DNA from: RPQJ01 sp963700045
GTDB taxonomy: Bacteria; Pseudomonadota; Gammaproteobacteria; Steroidobacterales; Steroidobacteraceae
DNA length: 64,000 nucleotides
NCBI GenBank assembly: GCA_963700045.1
Contig: CAVOWK010000012.1
Span: 248,001 to 312,000 of the forward strand
Direction: 5' to 3'
Notes under the pieces: model-generated
What the model saw: the letters and a program-made list of their open reading frames with translations, nothing else
Database searches by the model: none
Told to the model about the DNA's origin: nothing
Made by a program: the position numbers and the translations under genes
Shown: positions 26,393 to 35,393 of the stretch, piece after piece
Layout of the letters: each line of letters starts with the position of its first letter
How positions within the stretch are numbered: the first letter of the stretch is position 1

Positions 26393-26731
26393 TTACAGGG
26401 CCTGGTCGTCGGCCTCGCCCGTGCGGATGCGGATGGCGCGCTCAAGATCGGAGATGAAGATCTTGCCGTCACCGACCTTGCCAGTGCGCGCGGCCGCGAC
26501 GATCGCCTCGACCACCTGGTCGACCAGCGATTCCTTGACCGCGACCTCGATGCGCGTCTTCGGCACGAAATCGACGACGTATTCGGCGCCACGGTACAGC
26601 TCGGTGTGGCCGCGCTGACGCCCGAAGCCCTTCACTTCAGTGACCGTCATGCCGGAGACGCCAAGTTCGGACAGGGCGGCGCGGACGTCGTCCAGCTTGA
26701 AGGGTTTGATGATTGCGCTGATCAGCTTCAT
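26393..26731 (-). CDS. glnB: Nitrogen regulatory protein P-II
   Basis: The 112-residue trimer-forming signal protein integrates 2-oxoglutarate, ATP/ADP and glutamine status. The T-loop TELYRGAEYVVDF contains the uridylylation Tyr51, and the C-terminal GKVGDGKIFISDLERAIRIRTGE is conserved. The start at 26731 (MKLISAIIKPFKLDDV) matches GlnB/GlnK. No amtB is adjacent, so GlnB and GlnK cannot be separated with certainty; glnB is the working name. Confidence 0.93.
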   Translation of the reverse strand: MKLISAIIKPFKLDDVRAALSELGVSGMTVTEVKGFGRQRGHTELYRGAEYVVDFVPKTRIEVAVKESLVDQVVEAIVAAARTGKVGDGKIFISDLERAIRIRTGEADDQAL

Positions 26732-27048
26732 GGACTTCGGGCTCCTCGGTTCTCGTGTTCTATTGTCAGGCGGCCGGCCGCGGTCCCACGTCGTTGGAAA
26801 CCGAAACGACCCACACCGCGCCGCCTCCCCTCGGGGGGACCTCGGACTGCTTATGCAGAATCCGTGCCTACCTCGGGTCAGGCCGAATTCTGATCTATCC
26901 TGCAGGCCCGACGCACCACCATGGAGCGCTGGGACCATCGACCGCTCATGGCTGGTGCGCAAGGATAGCCACGGGCCCACCCGGACGCACCCCCGACCAT
27001 GTTGCTTTGCGGCATCATAGGTCATCGGCAGGGTCCGCAGAGGTTCGC
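26732..27048. other. Divergent intergenic region between P-II and ferredoxin reductase genes
   Basis: This 317-base stretch is non-coding as far as I can see. It should hold the promoters of both divergent genes. A short C-rich/G-rich pairing (CCTCCCC-TC-GGGGGG) lies near 26822-26840. I looked for a sigma-54 type TGGCAC-N5-TTGC element, as often precedes glnK, and saw no convincing match. Confidence 0.4.
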
Positions 27049-28269
27049 ATGACGGAGCAGACGGTGGTGATTGTCGGTGCGAGCCACGCGGCGGTGCAGG
27101 CAGTCGATACGCTGCGCCGCGAAGGGCACACAGGCCGCATCGTCCTGGTCGGCGACGAGCCGTACCTGCCCTACAACCGGCCGCCGTTGTCCAAGAAATA
27201 CCTCGCGGGCGAAATGGAGCGTGAGCGGCTGCTGCTGCGCAGCGCCCAGTTCTACGAACAGCACCAGGTGGACGTGAAGCTCGGACTGCGGGTCACCGCA
27301 ATCGACCGGGCGGACCAGCGGTTGCGCCTGAGCGACGGCGCGGAACTGCGCTACGACAAGCTGATCCTGTGCCTCGGCAGCCGCAACCGGCTGCTGGAAG
27401 TGCCGGGTTACGACCTCGAGGGCATCCACTACCTGCGCACGATGGCCGACGTGGACGGCATCCGTGCAGACCTGCCCGGGGCGAAGAAAATCGTCATCGT
27501 GGGCGCGGGTTACATCGGGCTGGAGGCGGCCGCATCCGCCAGGCACCTTGGCCTCGACGTCACCGTGCTCGAGATGGCGGACCGCCCGCTCCATCGCGTG
27601 ACGACACCCGAAATGTCGGCTTTCTACATGCATCGCCACGAGCGCGAAGGCGTCCGCGTGCTGTGCGGCATGTCGGTGTCCTCGTTCAAGGGGGACGCGG
27701 CAGGCCACCGCGTGACGGGCGTCGTTTGCGGCGAGCGTGAATTCGATGCGGACTTCGTCATCGTCGGCGTGGGCATCCTGCCCGAGACGACGCTCGCCGC
27801 GGCCGCTGGCCTGCGTTGCGAGAACGGCATCTGGGTCGACGAGCAGTGCCAGACCTCGGATCCGAACATCTACGCCGCGGGTGACTGCACGTTCCATCAG
27901 AGCGTGCGCTATGGGCGCCGGCTGCGGCTCGAATCGGTCGACAACGCCGTCGAGCAGGCAAAGACCGCGGCATCGAACATCTGTGGCAAGGCGGTCCGCC
28001 ACGAGCACGTGCCCTGGTTCTGGTCGGATCAGTACGACCTGAAGCTGCAGATCGCGGGCCTGTCACAGGGGTACGACCAGACGGTCATGCGCGGCGACCC
28101 TGATTCGGGGCGTTTCGCGCTGTACTACCTGGCCCAGGGCGAACTGCTGGCCGTGGATGCGATCAACAGCCCGAAGGACTTCATGCAGGGCAAGAAGTGG
28201 ATCGCCGAGCGCAAACACCCGGACCCCGTGCGGCTCGCGGACCTGTCCGTCGATCTCAAATCACTATAG
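27049..28269 (+). CDS. NAD(P)H-dependent FAD ferredoxin/rubredoxin reductase family
   Basis: The 406-residue flavoprotein resembles the ferredoxin reductases of Rieske dioxygenase and P450 systems. It has an FAD-binding TVVIVGASHAAVQAVDTLRR at the N-terminus, an NPPLSKKYL-like NRPPLSKKYLAG, NAD-binding IVIVGAGYIGLEAAASARHL at about residue 147, and the second FAD motif NIYAAGDCTFHQ. A reductase C-terminal domain with VPWFWSDQYDLKLQIAG follows. An AGAGG precedes the ATG. It ends 22 bases before phaC on the same strand. Confidence 0.9.
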   Translation: MTEQTVVIVGASHAAVQAVDTLRREGHTGRIVLVGDEPYLPYNRPPLSKKYLAGEMERERLLLRSAQFYEQHQVDVKLGLRVTAIDRADQRLRLSDGAELRYDKLILCLGSRNRLLEVPGYDLEGIHYLRTMADVDGIRADLPGAKKIVIVGAGYIGLEAAASARHLGLDVTVLEMADRPLHRVTTPEMSAFYMHRHEREGVRVLCGMSVSSFKGDAAGHRVTGVVCGEREFDADFVIVGVGILPETTLAAAAGLRCENGIWVDEQCQTSDPNIYAAGDCTFHQSVRYGRRLRLESVDNAVEQAKTAASNICGKAVRHEHVPWFWSDQYDLKLQIAGLSQGYDQTVMRGDPDSGRFALYYLAQGELLAVDAINSPKDFMQGKKWIAERKHPDPVRLADLSVDLKSL

Positions 28270-28291
28270 CCGCGGTGCGGAGGAGATTGCG

Positions 28292-30046
28292 ATGAGCGCT
28301 GACAAGGGCGAGGCGGGACAGTCGCTGATATCGGACGAGGCGTCGCGCGAGTTGCTCGCGGCCCTCGGTCAGCTGACCGGCGGCATGTCACCGCAGGCGT
28401 TCGGCGGCGCCTGGTGGAACGTGCTGTCGCGGCTCGCGCTCGCCCCCGGACGCCAGGCGCAGCTCGTGCAGACGGCTATCCAGAAGGCGCTCGCACTCGC
28501 CCAGTTCACCGGCAGCGCATTGAAGCCGCAGCACGAAGCCGTCGCGCCGCAGGCCGCAGGCACGCCCTACGCCAATCGTTTTGCCGATCCGGCGTGGGCG
28601 AAGTTTCCGTTCAACGTACTCGCGCAGTCGTTCATCACGGCCGCGGAGCTCGCCCGTGAAGCGGTGGCCGGCGTGCCCGGCACCGATGCCGCCGCCGCGA
28701 ACGTCGTCGGGTTCACGGTGCGCGAAGGGCTCGAACTCCTTGCACCCGACAACTACTTGCCGACCAATCCGCAGCTGCTCGACCAGACGCGCGCGGAGCG
28801 CGGCAAGAACCTCGTGCGCGGCGTGAAGTACCTCGCCGAGGACGTGCAACGCATGCTGAAGGGCAGCGGCCCCGTCGGCGTCGAGAATTACCAGGTCGGC
28901 GAGCAGATCGCGTGCAGCAAGGGCAAGGTCATACTGCGCAACTCGCTGATGGAGTTGATCCAGTACTCGCCGACGACGCCCAAGGTCTTTGCGGAGCCGG
29001 TCCTGATCGTGCCGGCGTGGATCATGAAGTACTACATCCTCGACCTGTCGCCGAAGAACTCGCTGGTGAAGTACCTCACGGACCAGGGTCACACGGTCTT
29101 CATGATCTCGTGGAAGAACCCGACGGCCGAAGACCGCGACGTAACGATGGACGACTACCTGTCGCTCGGCGTGCTCGCGGCGCTAGGCGCGATCAACAAG
29201 GTGGTGCCGAAGCGCAAGGTGCACGGCGTCGGCTACTGCATCGGCGGCACGCTGCTCGCCATCGCCGCGGCGGCGATGGCGCAGAAGGAAGACGACCGGC
29301 TCGCGACGGTCACCATGTTTGCCGCGCAGACCGACTTCAGCGAACCGGGCGAGTTGTCGGTGTTCATCAGCCCGGCACAGCTGGCGATGCTCGAAGCGCT
29401 GATGTGGAAGAAAGGGGTGCTCGAGAGCAGGCAGATGGGCGGCGCGTTCCAGATGCTGCGCACGTACGACCTGCTGTGGAGTCCGTCGGTCGCGACGTAC
29501 CTGAAGGGCGAGCGCACCGGCGTCAACGACCTGATGTCGTGGAACGCCGACGGGACGCGCATGGCCTATCGCATGCACACCGATTACCTGCACCAGCTGT
29601 ATCTCAACAACGATCTCGCCGAGGGACGTTACGTCGCGCTGGGCGAGAACCTGGACCTCGCGGCGGTGGACGCGCCCATGTTCGTCGTCGGCACCGAGAC
29701 GGACCACGTCGCGCCGTGGAAGTCGGTCTACAAGGTCGGCAAGCTCGTGCGTTCGAAGGACTACACCTTCTGCCTGACCAGCGGCGGCCACAACGCCGGC
29801 ATCATCAGCGGGCCGGTGCATCCGAAGCGCCGCCATCGGGTGCTGACGACAAAGGCCGGCGCGCGCCTGCCCTCGCCGGCGCAGTACCTGAAGAAGGTCG
29901 AGCCCGCGCATGGTTCGTGGTGGCCGACCTTCGCCGCGTGGCTCGCCGAGCATTCGACGAAGACCAAGGTGGCGCCGCCGAAGATGGGCGCAGCCGGCTA
30001 CAAGCCGGTGTGCGATGCGCCGGGCGAGTACGTGCTGGCGCGCTGA
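28292..30046 (+). CDS. phaC: Class I poly(3-hydroxyalkanoate) synthase
   Basis: PhaC polymerises (R)-3-hydroxyacyl-CoA into PHA granules. The 584-residue length fits class I. The N-terminal PhaC_N domain is followed by an alpha/beta-hydrolase core with the lipase-like box GYCIGG (nucleophile Cys316), Asp471 in ETDHVAPWKS and His500 in SGGHNAGI. The triad is complete. A strong GGAGGAGA precedes the ATG. No phaA, phaB or phasin is in the window. A long palindrome follows the stop. Confidence 0.96.
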   Translation: MSADKGEAGQSLISDEASRELLAALGQLTGGMSPQAFGGAWWNVLSRLALAPGRQAQLVQTAIQKALALAQFTGSALKPQHEAVAPQAAGTPYANRFADPAWAKFPFNVLAQSFITAAELAREAVAGVPGTDAAAANVVGFTVREGLELLAPDNYLPTNPQLLDQTRAERGKNLVRGVKYLAEDVQRMLKGSGPVGVENYQVGEQIACSKGKVILRNSLMELIQYSPTTPKVFAEPVLIVPAWIMKYYILDLSPKNSLVKYLTDQGHTVFMISWKNPTAEDRDVTMDDYLSLGVLAALGAINKVVPKRKVHGVGYCIGGTLLAIAAAAMAQKEDDRLATVTMFAAQTDFSEPGELSVFISPAQLAMLEALMWKKGVLESRQMGGAFQMLRTYDLLWSPSVATYLKGERTGVNDLMSWNADGTRMAYRMHTDYLHQLYLNNDLAEGRYVALGENLDLAAVDAPMFVVGTETDHVAPWKSVYKVGKLVRSKDYTFCLTSGGHNAGIISGPVHPKRRHRVLTTKAGARLPSPAQYLKKVEPAHGSWWPTFAAWLAEHSTKTKVAPPKMGAAGYKPVCDAPGEYVLAR

Positions 30047-30078
30047 GATTCGATTGCTGGCGCGTTCGTGGGTGATGG

Positions 30079-30145
30079 ACCGGGATTCGGTACATTCCCC
30101 TGCGCGCGAAGAAACATGCGCGCGGGAAATGAACCGAATCCCGGT
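30079..30145. repeat. Long inverted repeat (family B), possible terminator of phaC
   Basis: The left arm ACCGGGATTCGGTACATT..CCC.GCGCGC (30079-30108) pairs with the right arm GCGCGC.GGG.AATGAACCGAATCCCGGT (30119-30145) around a 10-base loop. There are only two or three mismatches plus a two-base bulge. The core differs from family A. It lies 33 bases after the phaC stop. It may be a REP-like element or act as a terminator. Confidence 0.7.
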
Positions 30146-30480
30146 CTGACCTACGGCGGCTGAGCTGCCGTGCTCGGCGACCGAGCACGTCCGCACGGCG
30201 CATCGACATCAGGCTTGACCATCAGAATGTTGCCGTTGCGGCCACAACCTTGCGTGCGGCTGCGTTACGGTGCGAATGAGCAGCGACGGCCAACGGCCGC
30301 AACAGGCAGTAGTTCGGCTTATCGGAAGCGGACGTTGTACGGCGAAAAGCGACCCCTTGCAGACTGACGACTTAACTGGACGCGGCCGCTCGGCCAGATG
30401 TTCGAACGGGGCTGGAATCACGCCGCGGCCCGTCGAGCGCGCCGACACATAGGCCAGACTTTGCATCCTGCCATCCGATA
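30146..30480. other. Intergenic region upstream of the molybdate operon
   Basis: About 335 bases with no convincing gene. Short frames exist on both strands but show neither family motifs nor ribosome sites. The stretch ends at a palindromic ModE-type operator and should contain the modABC promoter. Confidence 0.4.
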
Positions 30481-30504
30481 CGCTATGTAGTCTTCTACAT
30501 AGCG
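30481..30504. promoter_or_regulatory. Candidate ModE operator of modABC
   Basis: A perfect inverted repeat with arms CGCTATGTAG and CTACATAGCG separated by TCTT lies 16 bases before the modA start. Its layout and sequence resemble the ModE site of E. coli modA (CG-T-TAT..-..ATA-A-CG type, with GTC in the centre). A modE gene lies at the other end of the locus. Molybdate-bound ModE would repress transcription here. Confidence 0.75.
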
Positions 30505-30520
30505 AATCTGGAGGCGAACG

Positions 30521-31290
30521 ATGCGACGCTGTCTGCTGACCCTTCTGTCGGCCCTCATCGCGGCCGGCCCGGCGACGAGCCATGCGGAAGAGCCCGTGCG
30601 AGTGTTCGCTGCGGCGAGCCTCACAAATGCCCTGACCGAAATCGGGGCCCGCTGGCAGGCCGATGGCCATGCGCAGCCGAGCCTGGCCTTCGGTGGCTCG
30701 TCAACCCTCGCCAAACAGGTGGAGGCCGGGGCTCCCGCCGACGTGTTCGCATCGGCCGATACGAGTTGGATGGACTACCTCGCCGAGCGGGGCCGGATCG
30801 ACGCCAGCTCACGCGTCGACCTGCTGGGGAACGAACTCGTCCTGATTGCACCGAAGGGCGGGGGTTCACCGTGAAGATGCAGCCCGGCTTTCAGTTCGCG
30901 AAAGCCTTCTCCGGAAAGCTCTGCACGGGCGAGCCGGGCGTGGTCCCGGTCGGCATCTATGCCAAGGCGGCGCTCGAGTCGCTCACGTGGTGGGAGTCCC
31001 TCCAGGGGCGCATCGTCGGCACGGAGGATGTCCGGACCGCGCTGACGTTCGTGGAGCGTGGGGAGTGCGCTGCCGGCATCGTATATGCCACTGACGCTGC
31101 GATCAGCACCAAGGCCGAGGTGGTCGCGCGCTTTCCGGCGGACAGCCACAAGCCGATTGTCTATCCGTTCGCGCTGATCACAGGATCGCGATCTGAAGGC
31201 AAGGAGTTCCTCCGCTATCTACGCAACTCCCAGGCCGCAGCCGAAATATTCCAGCGCTACGGGTTCGTGCTTCTCCAGCCGAGGAAGTGA
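30521..31290 (+). CDS. modA: Molybdate ABC transporter substrate-binding protein (one frame break)
   Basis: ModA is the periplasmic molybdate-binding protein. A signal peptide (MRRCLLTLLSALIAAGPATS) precedes VRVFAAASLTNALTEIG, GGSSTLAKQVEAGAPADVF and GNELVLIAPKGG. The frame breaks in the G-rich run at about 30856-30864, then continues as GEPGVVPVGIYAKAALESL, VERGECAAGIVYATDA and FQRYGFVL. The interval is one base short of a multiple of three, unlike most other breaks here. GGAGG lies upstream of the ATG. Confidence 0.88.
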
Positions 31291-32007
31291 GCCCCTTGCT
31301 GACACCGGAGGAATGGCAGGCGCTGCGACTCTCGGCCCGGGTCGCGCTCTGGGCCACGCTCATCTGCATTCCCGCGGGAACATTCGTCGGCTGGCTGCTC
31401 GCGCGCCGCGACTTCCGCGGCAAGTTCCTGCTCGAGACCCTGGTGCAACTGCCCATGGTCCTGCCGCCCGTGGTGCCGGGCTATGCGCTCCTGCTGCTGC
31501 TGGGCACACGCGGCCCGGTCGGGCACTGGCTCGAAGCTACGTTCGGCATCGTCCTTGCCTTCACGTGGAAGGGCGCCGTGATCGCCTCGGCAGTGATGGC
31601 GTTCCCGCTGCTGGTGCAGCCCGTTCGCGTTGCGTTTCGGCTGATCGATGTGCGACTCGAGCAGGCCGCGACGACGCTGGGCGCAACGCCATGGAATGCC
31701 TTTCTGACCGTCGCGTTACCATTGGCATTGCCGGGAGTGCTGGCCGGCGCCGTTCTCTGCTTCTCGCGCAGCCTCGGCGAGTTCGGCGCGACGATGGCCT
31801 TCGTCGGCAATATTCCCGGTGAGACGCGCACGTTGCCGCTCGCCATCTACAGCTTCATGCAACGTCCCGGGCGGCGAGACAGCCGCCATGCGGCTCGCGG
31901 CCTTATCGGTCGCGCTCGCCGTTGTCGCGCTCGCGGTCAGCCACTGGATGACCCGCCGTGCCGAGCGCCGCCTCGGCTACCTCGACCAGCACTTCGCCCG
32001 TGCTTAG
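31287..32007 (+). CDS. modB: Molybdate ABC transporter permease (one frame break)
   Basis: ModB forms the membrane channel. A GTG at 31287 overlaps the modA stop (GTGA) and follows GAGGAA. The sequence has the ModB pattern VLPPVVPGYALLLLLG, LEQAATTLGATPWNAF (the EAA-type loop that contacts ModC) and FSRSLGEFGATMAFVGNIPG. At about 31862-31872 (cccgggcggcg) the frame shifts by one base. It then continues as ETAAMRLAALSVALAVVAL, a last transmembrane helix, to the stop at 32007. Confidence 0.88.
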
Positions 32008-32642
32008 CTTCGATCTCGAGTTTCGCCGCGGCGACTTCTTGCTCCATGCGGCCGCAAGAATCGACGCGGGAGCCACCGGGATCTGCGGCCCGTCGGGCTG
32101 CGGTAAGAGCACCCTACTGGCGTTGATCGCCGGCCTTCTACGGGCCAGACGCGGGGCACGCTGGTGTTTCGCGGCCAGACGCTCGTCGAGACCTCGGGAG
32201 CGAACCTTCGTACCGGCGTGGCATCGCCACTTCGCGCTGGTATTCCAGGACGGGCAGCTGTTTCCGCACCTGTCGGTGCAGGAGAACTTGCTGTACGGGT
32301 ATCGGCGCCGCGCTCCCCAAGAGCGGCGTTTCGACCTCAAACAGGTGCTGGAGCTGCTGGAGATCGGCCCACTCGTGGGCCGCCGGCCAGCCCAGTTGTC
32401 CGGAGGCGAGCGCCAGCGTGTGGCCCTCGGGCGGGCACTGCTCTACTCGCCGCGCCTGCTGCTGCTGGACGAACCGCTCGCATCGCTCGACGATCGGCTA
32501 AAGCAACAGATCCTGCCGTTCCTCAAGCGGGTCAAGGACGAAACCGGGATACCGATGCTCTACGTGTCGCACGCCCAGCCCGAGGTCGAGTTCCTCACGG
32601 ATCGGATACTGTCGCATGGAGGAAGGGCGCCTCGTCGCGTGA
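32000..32642 (+). CDS. modC: Molybdate ABC transporter ATPase, short form (three frame breaks)
   Basis: A GTG at 32000 overlaps the modB stop. Walker A is GPSGCGKST, the signature is LSGGERQR, and Walker B is LLLLDEPLASLD. Between about 32145 and 32215 the conserved GTLVFRGQTLVETSGANLRT lies in another frame, then the original frame resumes at WHRHFALVFQDGQLFPHLS. Near 32610 a third shift leads to MEEGRLVA and a TGA at 32640-32642, directly abutting the modE stop. With about 213 residues the protein lacks the C-terminal TOBE/Mop domain of E. coli ModC (352 residues). Confidence 0.82.
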
Positions 32643-33451
32643 TCAGGTCACGCCGAGGATCACCGACGAAGCCTTGAAGATTGCCAGGGCCTTCAGCGTT
32701 GATCGCGAGTTTCAGTTCCTTGGCTGCGACGTTCGTGATGATGGCGGCCACCGTATTTCCACCTTTCAGGCCGATCACAACCTCGGTGTTTACCGCGCCA
32801 GGCGTTACGCGAGTGATCTGACCGGCCAGTTGATTGCGCGCCGACAGTCTCATTCGTCCGCCGTCCGCGGTACCCACCATGACCGACGACGCTTTCACAA
32901 GTGCGATCACCTCCTGACCGACCTCGAGGCCGAGGTTCTCGACGCTTTCATGCGTGATCACGGACGCAATGCGATCGCCGCCTGCCAGCTTCATGTCGAC
33001 CTCGTCATTCACGGCGCCGCGACGGATCTGCACGATCTTTCCGGTCCACTGGTTCCTGGCACTGGTGCGCATCGAGAGCCTCCCGAGTACTTGCAGGTCG
33101 CGCTTGGCGTGGCGTAGCTTCGAGTTGATTCCTGCAAGGAACCGTTCGTTTTCCGCTTCGACGACACGATACATGGCAAGAATGTCCTTCCCGCGTGCCG
33201 TGAGCTTCGCGCCACCGCCGCCCTTGCCGCCCACAGCCGTCACGACGACCGGCTTGCCGGCGAGGTTATTCATCGCGTCGATGGCGTCCCAAGCTGCTTT
33301 GTAGCTAAGGCCAGCCGACATTGCCGCCGCTGTGATGGAACCTGATTCCTCGATACTCTCGAGCAGCGCTACCCACCGCGGATTCGCAAACCCGCCCCAG
33401 GCGGGTCTCGAGCTTGATGGAGCTGGAAATCTTGAAGGGCGACCGAGCCAT
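32643..33451 (-). CDS. modE: Molybdate-responsive regulator ModE (two frame breaks)
   Basis: ModE has an N-terminal winged helix (NPRWVALLESIEESGSITAA, then GLSYKAAWDAIDAMN and GGKGGGGAKLT) and two C-terminal Mop/TOBE domains (TSARNQWTGKIVQI and SARNQLAGQITRV, each binding molybdate). The first residues from ATG 33451 (MARSPFKISSSIKLETRLG) join after a shift near 33395. The last (ALAIFKASSVILGVT) follow a shift near 32670, ending at 32643. The interval is two bases over a multiple of three. It converges on modC with stops side by side. The IS element lies about 90 bases upstream. Confidence 0.85.
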
Positions 33452-33543
33452 ACGTGCGTCTCGTCGATAGGGATGAGGTCATGTTAGCGCGCGATGACGC
33501 CGCGAACGTCTGCGATCGATTGGAAGCGCAACTGTCTGCTGTT

Positions 33544-33563
33544 GGCCGAGACCGTGTGATAAC
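33544..33563 (+). repeat. IS left terminal inverted repeat
   Basis: GGCCGAGACCGTGTGATAAC, which matches the right end in inverted orientation at 17 of 20 positions. It lies about 75 bases beyond the transposase stop. Confidence 0.7.
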
Positions 33564-33636
33564 TCACCGCGGCACCGACAGTCCAGTCATCCAGCGGACC
33601 CGATCCCTTCCGATCAGATCATGAAGCCGGGCCCGA

Positions 33637-35072
33637 TCAGGCGCGCAGCGCCTCGATCATGGGCCCGGTTCCCATGATCTTAATCACTCGCTTCAGGTTG
33701 TATGCCAGAACGTGCAAGCTCATCTCGGCGCTTACCCTCGGTAGTCGCCGACACAAGAAGTGGGTGGCGCCCATCCAGGCCTTGATCGTCCCGAACGTGT
33801 GTTCCACCGTTCGCCTGCGGACGGTCATGAGCGTGGGATCATGCTCCAGCCGCGCCTGCATTCGTTCAAGCACCGCCTCGTGCTCCCAGCGCGTCAAGCG
33901 CCGGTACTTGCTGGTGGTGCATTTGGCGCGCAGTGCGCAGTTCGGACAGGCCGATGACCAGTACTTGTGGATCATCAGCCCGTTCATCTCGCTCGCGAAC
34001 CGGTGGATCGCATACTCGCCGGCCGGACACCGGTAGGCATCGCGCTTCGGCAGATACGTGAAGTCCCATTTCTCGTAGCGACCACCGGCCGCGCTGTTCG
34101 AGGTGATCGGCTTCGGGACCACTGGCGCGATGCCGGCGTCCTCGCAAGCTTTGAGCTGCTCGCTGCTGTAGTAGCCACGATCGGCGATCGCCGTGAGCTC
34201 CGTCGTGCCCAGCGCCTCTCGCGCTGCTTCGGCCATCTTCACCAACTGCGCCCGGTCCGAGCCCACGTTCGTGACCTCGTGCGTCACGATCAGGTGGTGC
34301 TTCGTCTCGACGGCGGTCTGCACATTGTAGCCGACGATGCCGGTGCCCTTGCCCTGGCTCGCCATCGAGCGAGCGTCCGGGTCCGTCAGCGACACTTGGC
34401 CGTGCGGTGCGGCCTCCATCTGCCGCTTGAGTCCCTCGAGCCGCGCCATCTCGTCCTTTAGCGTCGCGATCCGATCCTTGAGCCGAGCCGCCTTGCGCGG
34501 GTTACGCGGCGTCTCCTTGCGGTCCATGCGATCGAGGTGCATCAGATACTCAGCGATGCTCTGCTCGATCAGTGCCATCCGCGTCTTCATCTTGCCGCTG
34601 GTGAAGTTGCGGTCGCGGTGGTTCACGGCCTTGAACTTGCTGCCGTCGATCGCCACCGTCGACTCGGTGAACAGCTGCCAGCGGCGGCACAGCACGATGA
34701 ACTCCCGGCAGACGTTCTTGATCGCTGCCGTGTTCCCGGCGCGGAAGTCGGCGAGCGTCTTGAAGTCGGGCGCCAGGCGCCCGACCAGCCACATCAGCTC
34801 TAGGTTGCGGCGGGCTTCCTGCTCGAGCCGGCGCGTTGACTGGATGCGGTTCAGGTACCCGTACAGGTAGATCTTGAGCATCGTCGCCGGGTGATAGGCC
34901 GGGCGGCCCGTCGCCTTCGGCTCGACCCCGCGAAGCCGAGGCCGGCCAGATCGAGCGCCTCTACGAACGCCTCGATCACCCGGACCGGGTTCTCCTCGGC
35001 GACGTACTCGTCGATCGTCTCGGGAAGCAGCGTGCCCTGCGATCGGTCGGCTTCATCGATGAACCGGCTCAT
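33637..35072 (-). CDS. IS1182-family transposase (one frame break)
   Basis: The start MSRFIDEADRSQGTLLPETI is the usual IS1182 opening (DUF772-like N-terminal domain). At about 34930 (cgcggggtcg) the frame breaks; the correct continuation is GVEPKATGRPAYHPATMLKI, and the main frame then carries the DDE domain. Catalytic candidates are the Asp in STVAIDGSKFKAVN, the Asp in AIADRGYYSSEQL and the Glu in RRRTVEHTFGTIKAWMG. A Cys cluster (CPNCALRAKC) precedes the last. The transposase points toward modE. Confidence 0.88.
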
Positions 35073-35121
35073 AGAAATCTCTGGAGCGGGAACACGATGA
35101 AATGTTAACTTTTAGCGCGGG

Positions 35122-35141
35122 GTTTTCACACAGCCTCGGCC
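35122..35141 (-). repeat. IS right terminal inverted repeat
   Basis: GTTTTCACACAGCCTCGGCC on the plus strand; its complement matches the left end at 17 of 20 positions. It lies about 50 bases upstream of the transposase start. Confidence 0.7.
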
Positions 35142-35393
35142 GAATCCGACCCATTCGCGAACGGCCGCTTCGTGCAACACGAGAAGGCGCATTTTCCAGC
35201 CCCGCTCACTTTCCAGATGTAGTGAGTCGCAGGTTCAGATTTCACCTCGTCACGCTGCATGCGCCGTGCGAGCCCGATCGGCGCAATGCTATTCACTCAT
35301 CGGCTCAGTGACCTTGCCGCGCCGATTGGAGTCGCTCAGGCGCGGCGTATCGGGCGTGGATTGCAGCAGCCAGGGACGAGCGAATGGCGAGGG

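Larger units (their letters stand above)
33544..35141 (-). mobile_element. IS1182-family insertion sequence
   Basis: The element carries one transposase and is bounded by 20-base imperfect inverted repeats (GGCCGAGACCGTGTGATAAC at the left; complement of the right GGCCGAGGCTGTGTGAAAAC, 17 of 20 matching). The length is about 1.6 kb, normal for IS1182. No direct repeats of the target are obvious next to these ends, so the exact tips may be off by a few bases. It separates modE from the ABC exporter genes. Confidence 0.8.

Noticed and set aside
26732..27048. Sigma-54 promoter for the P-II gene
   Set aside because: No TGGCAC-N5-TTGC match was found on the correct strand.
33530..35155. Target-site duplication around the IS
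   Set aside because: The bases just outside the inverted repeats (CTGTT on the left, GAATC on the right) do not match.
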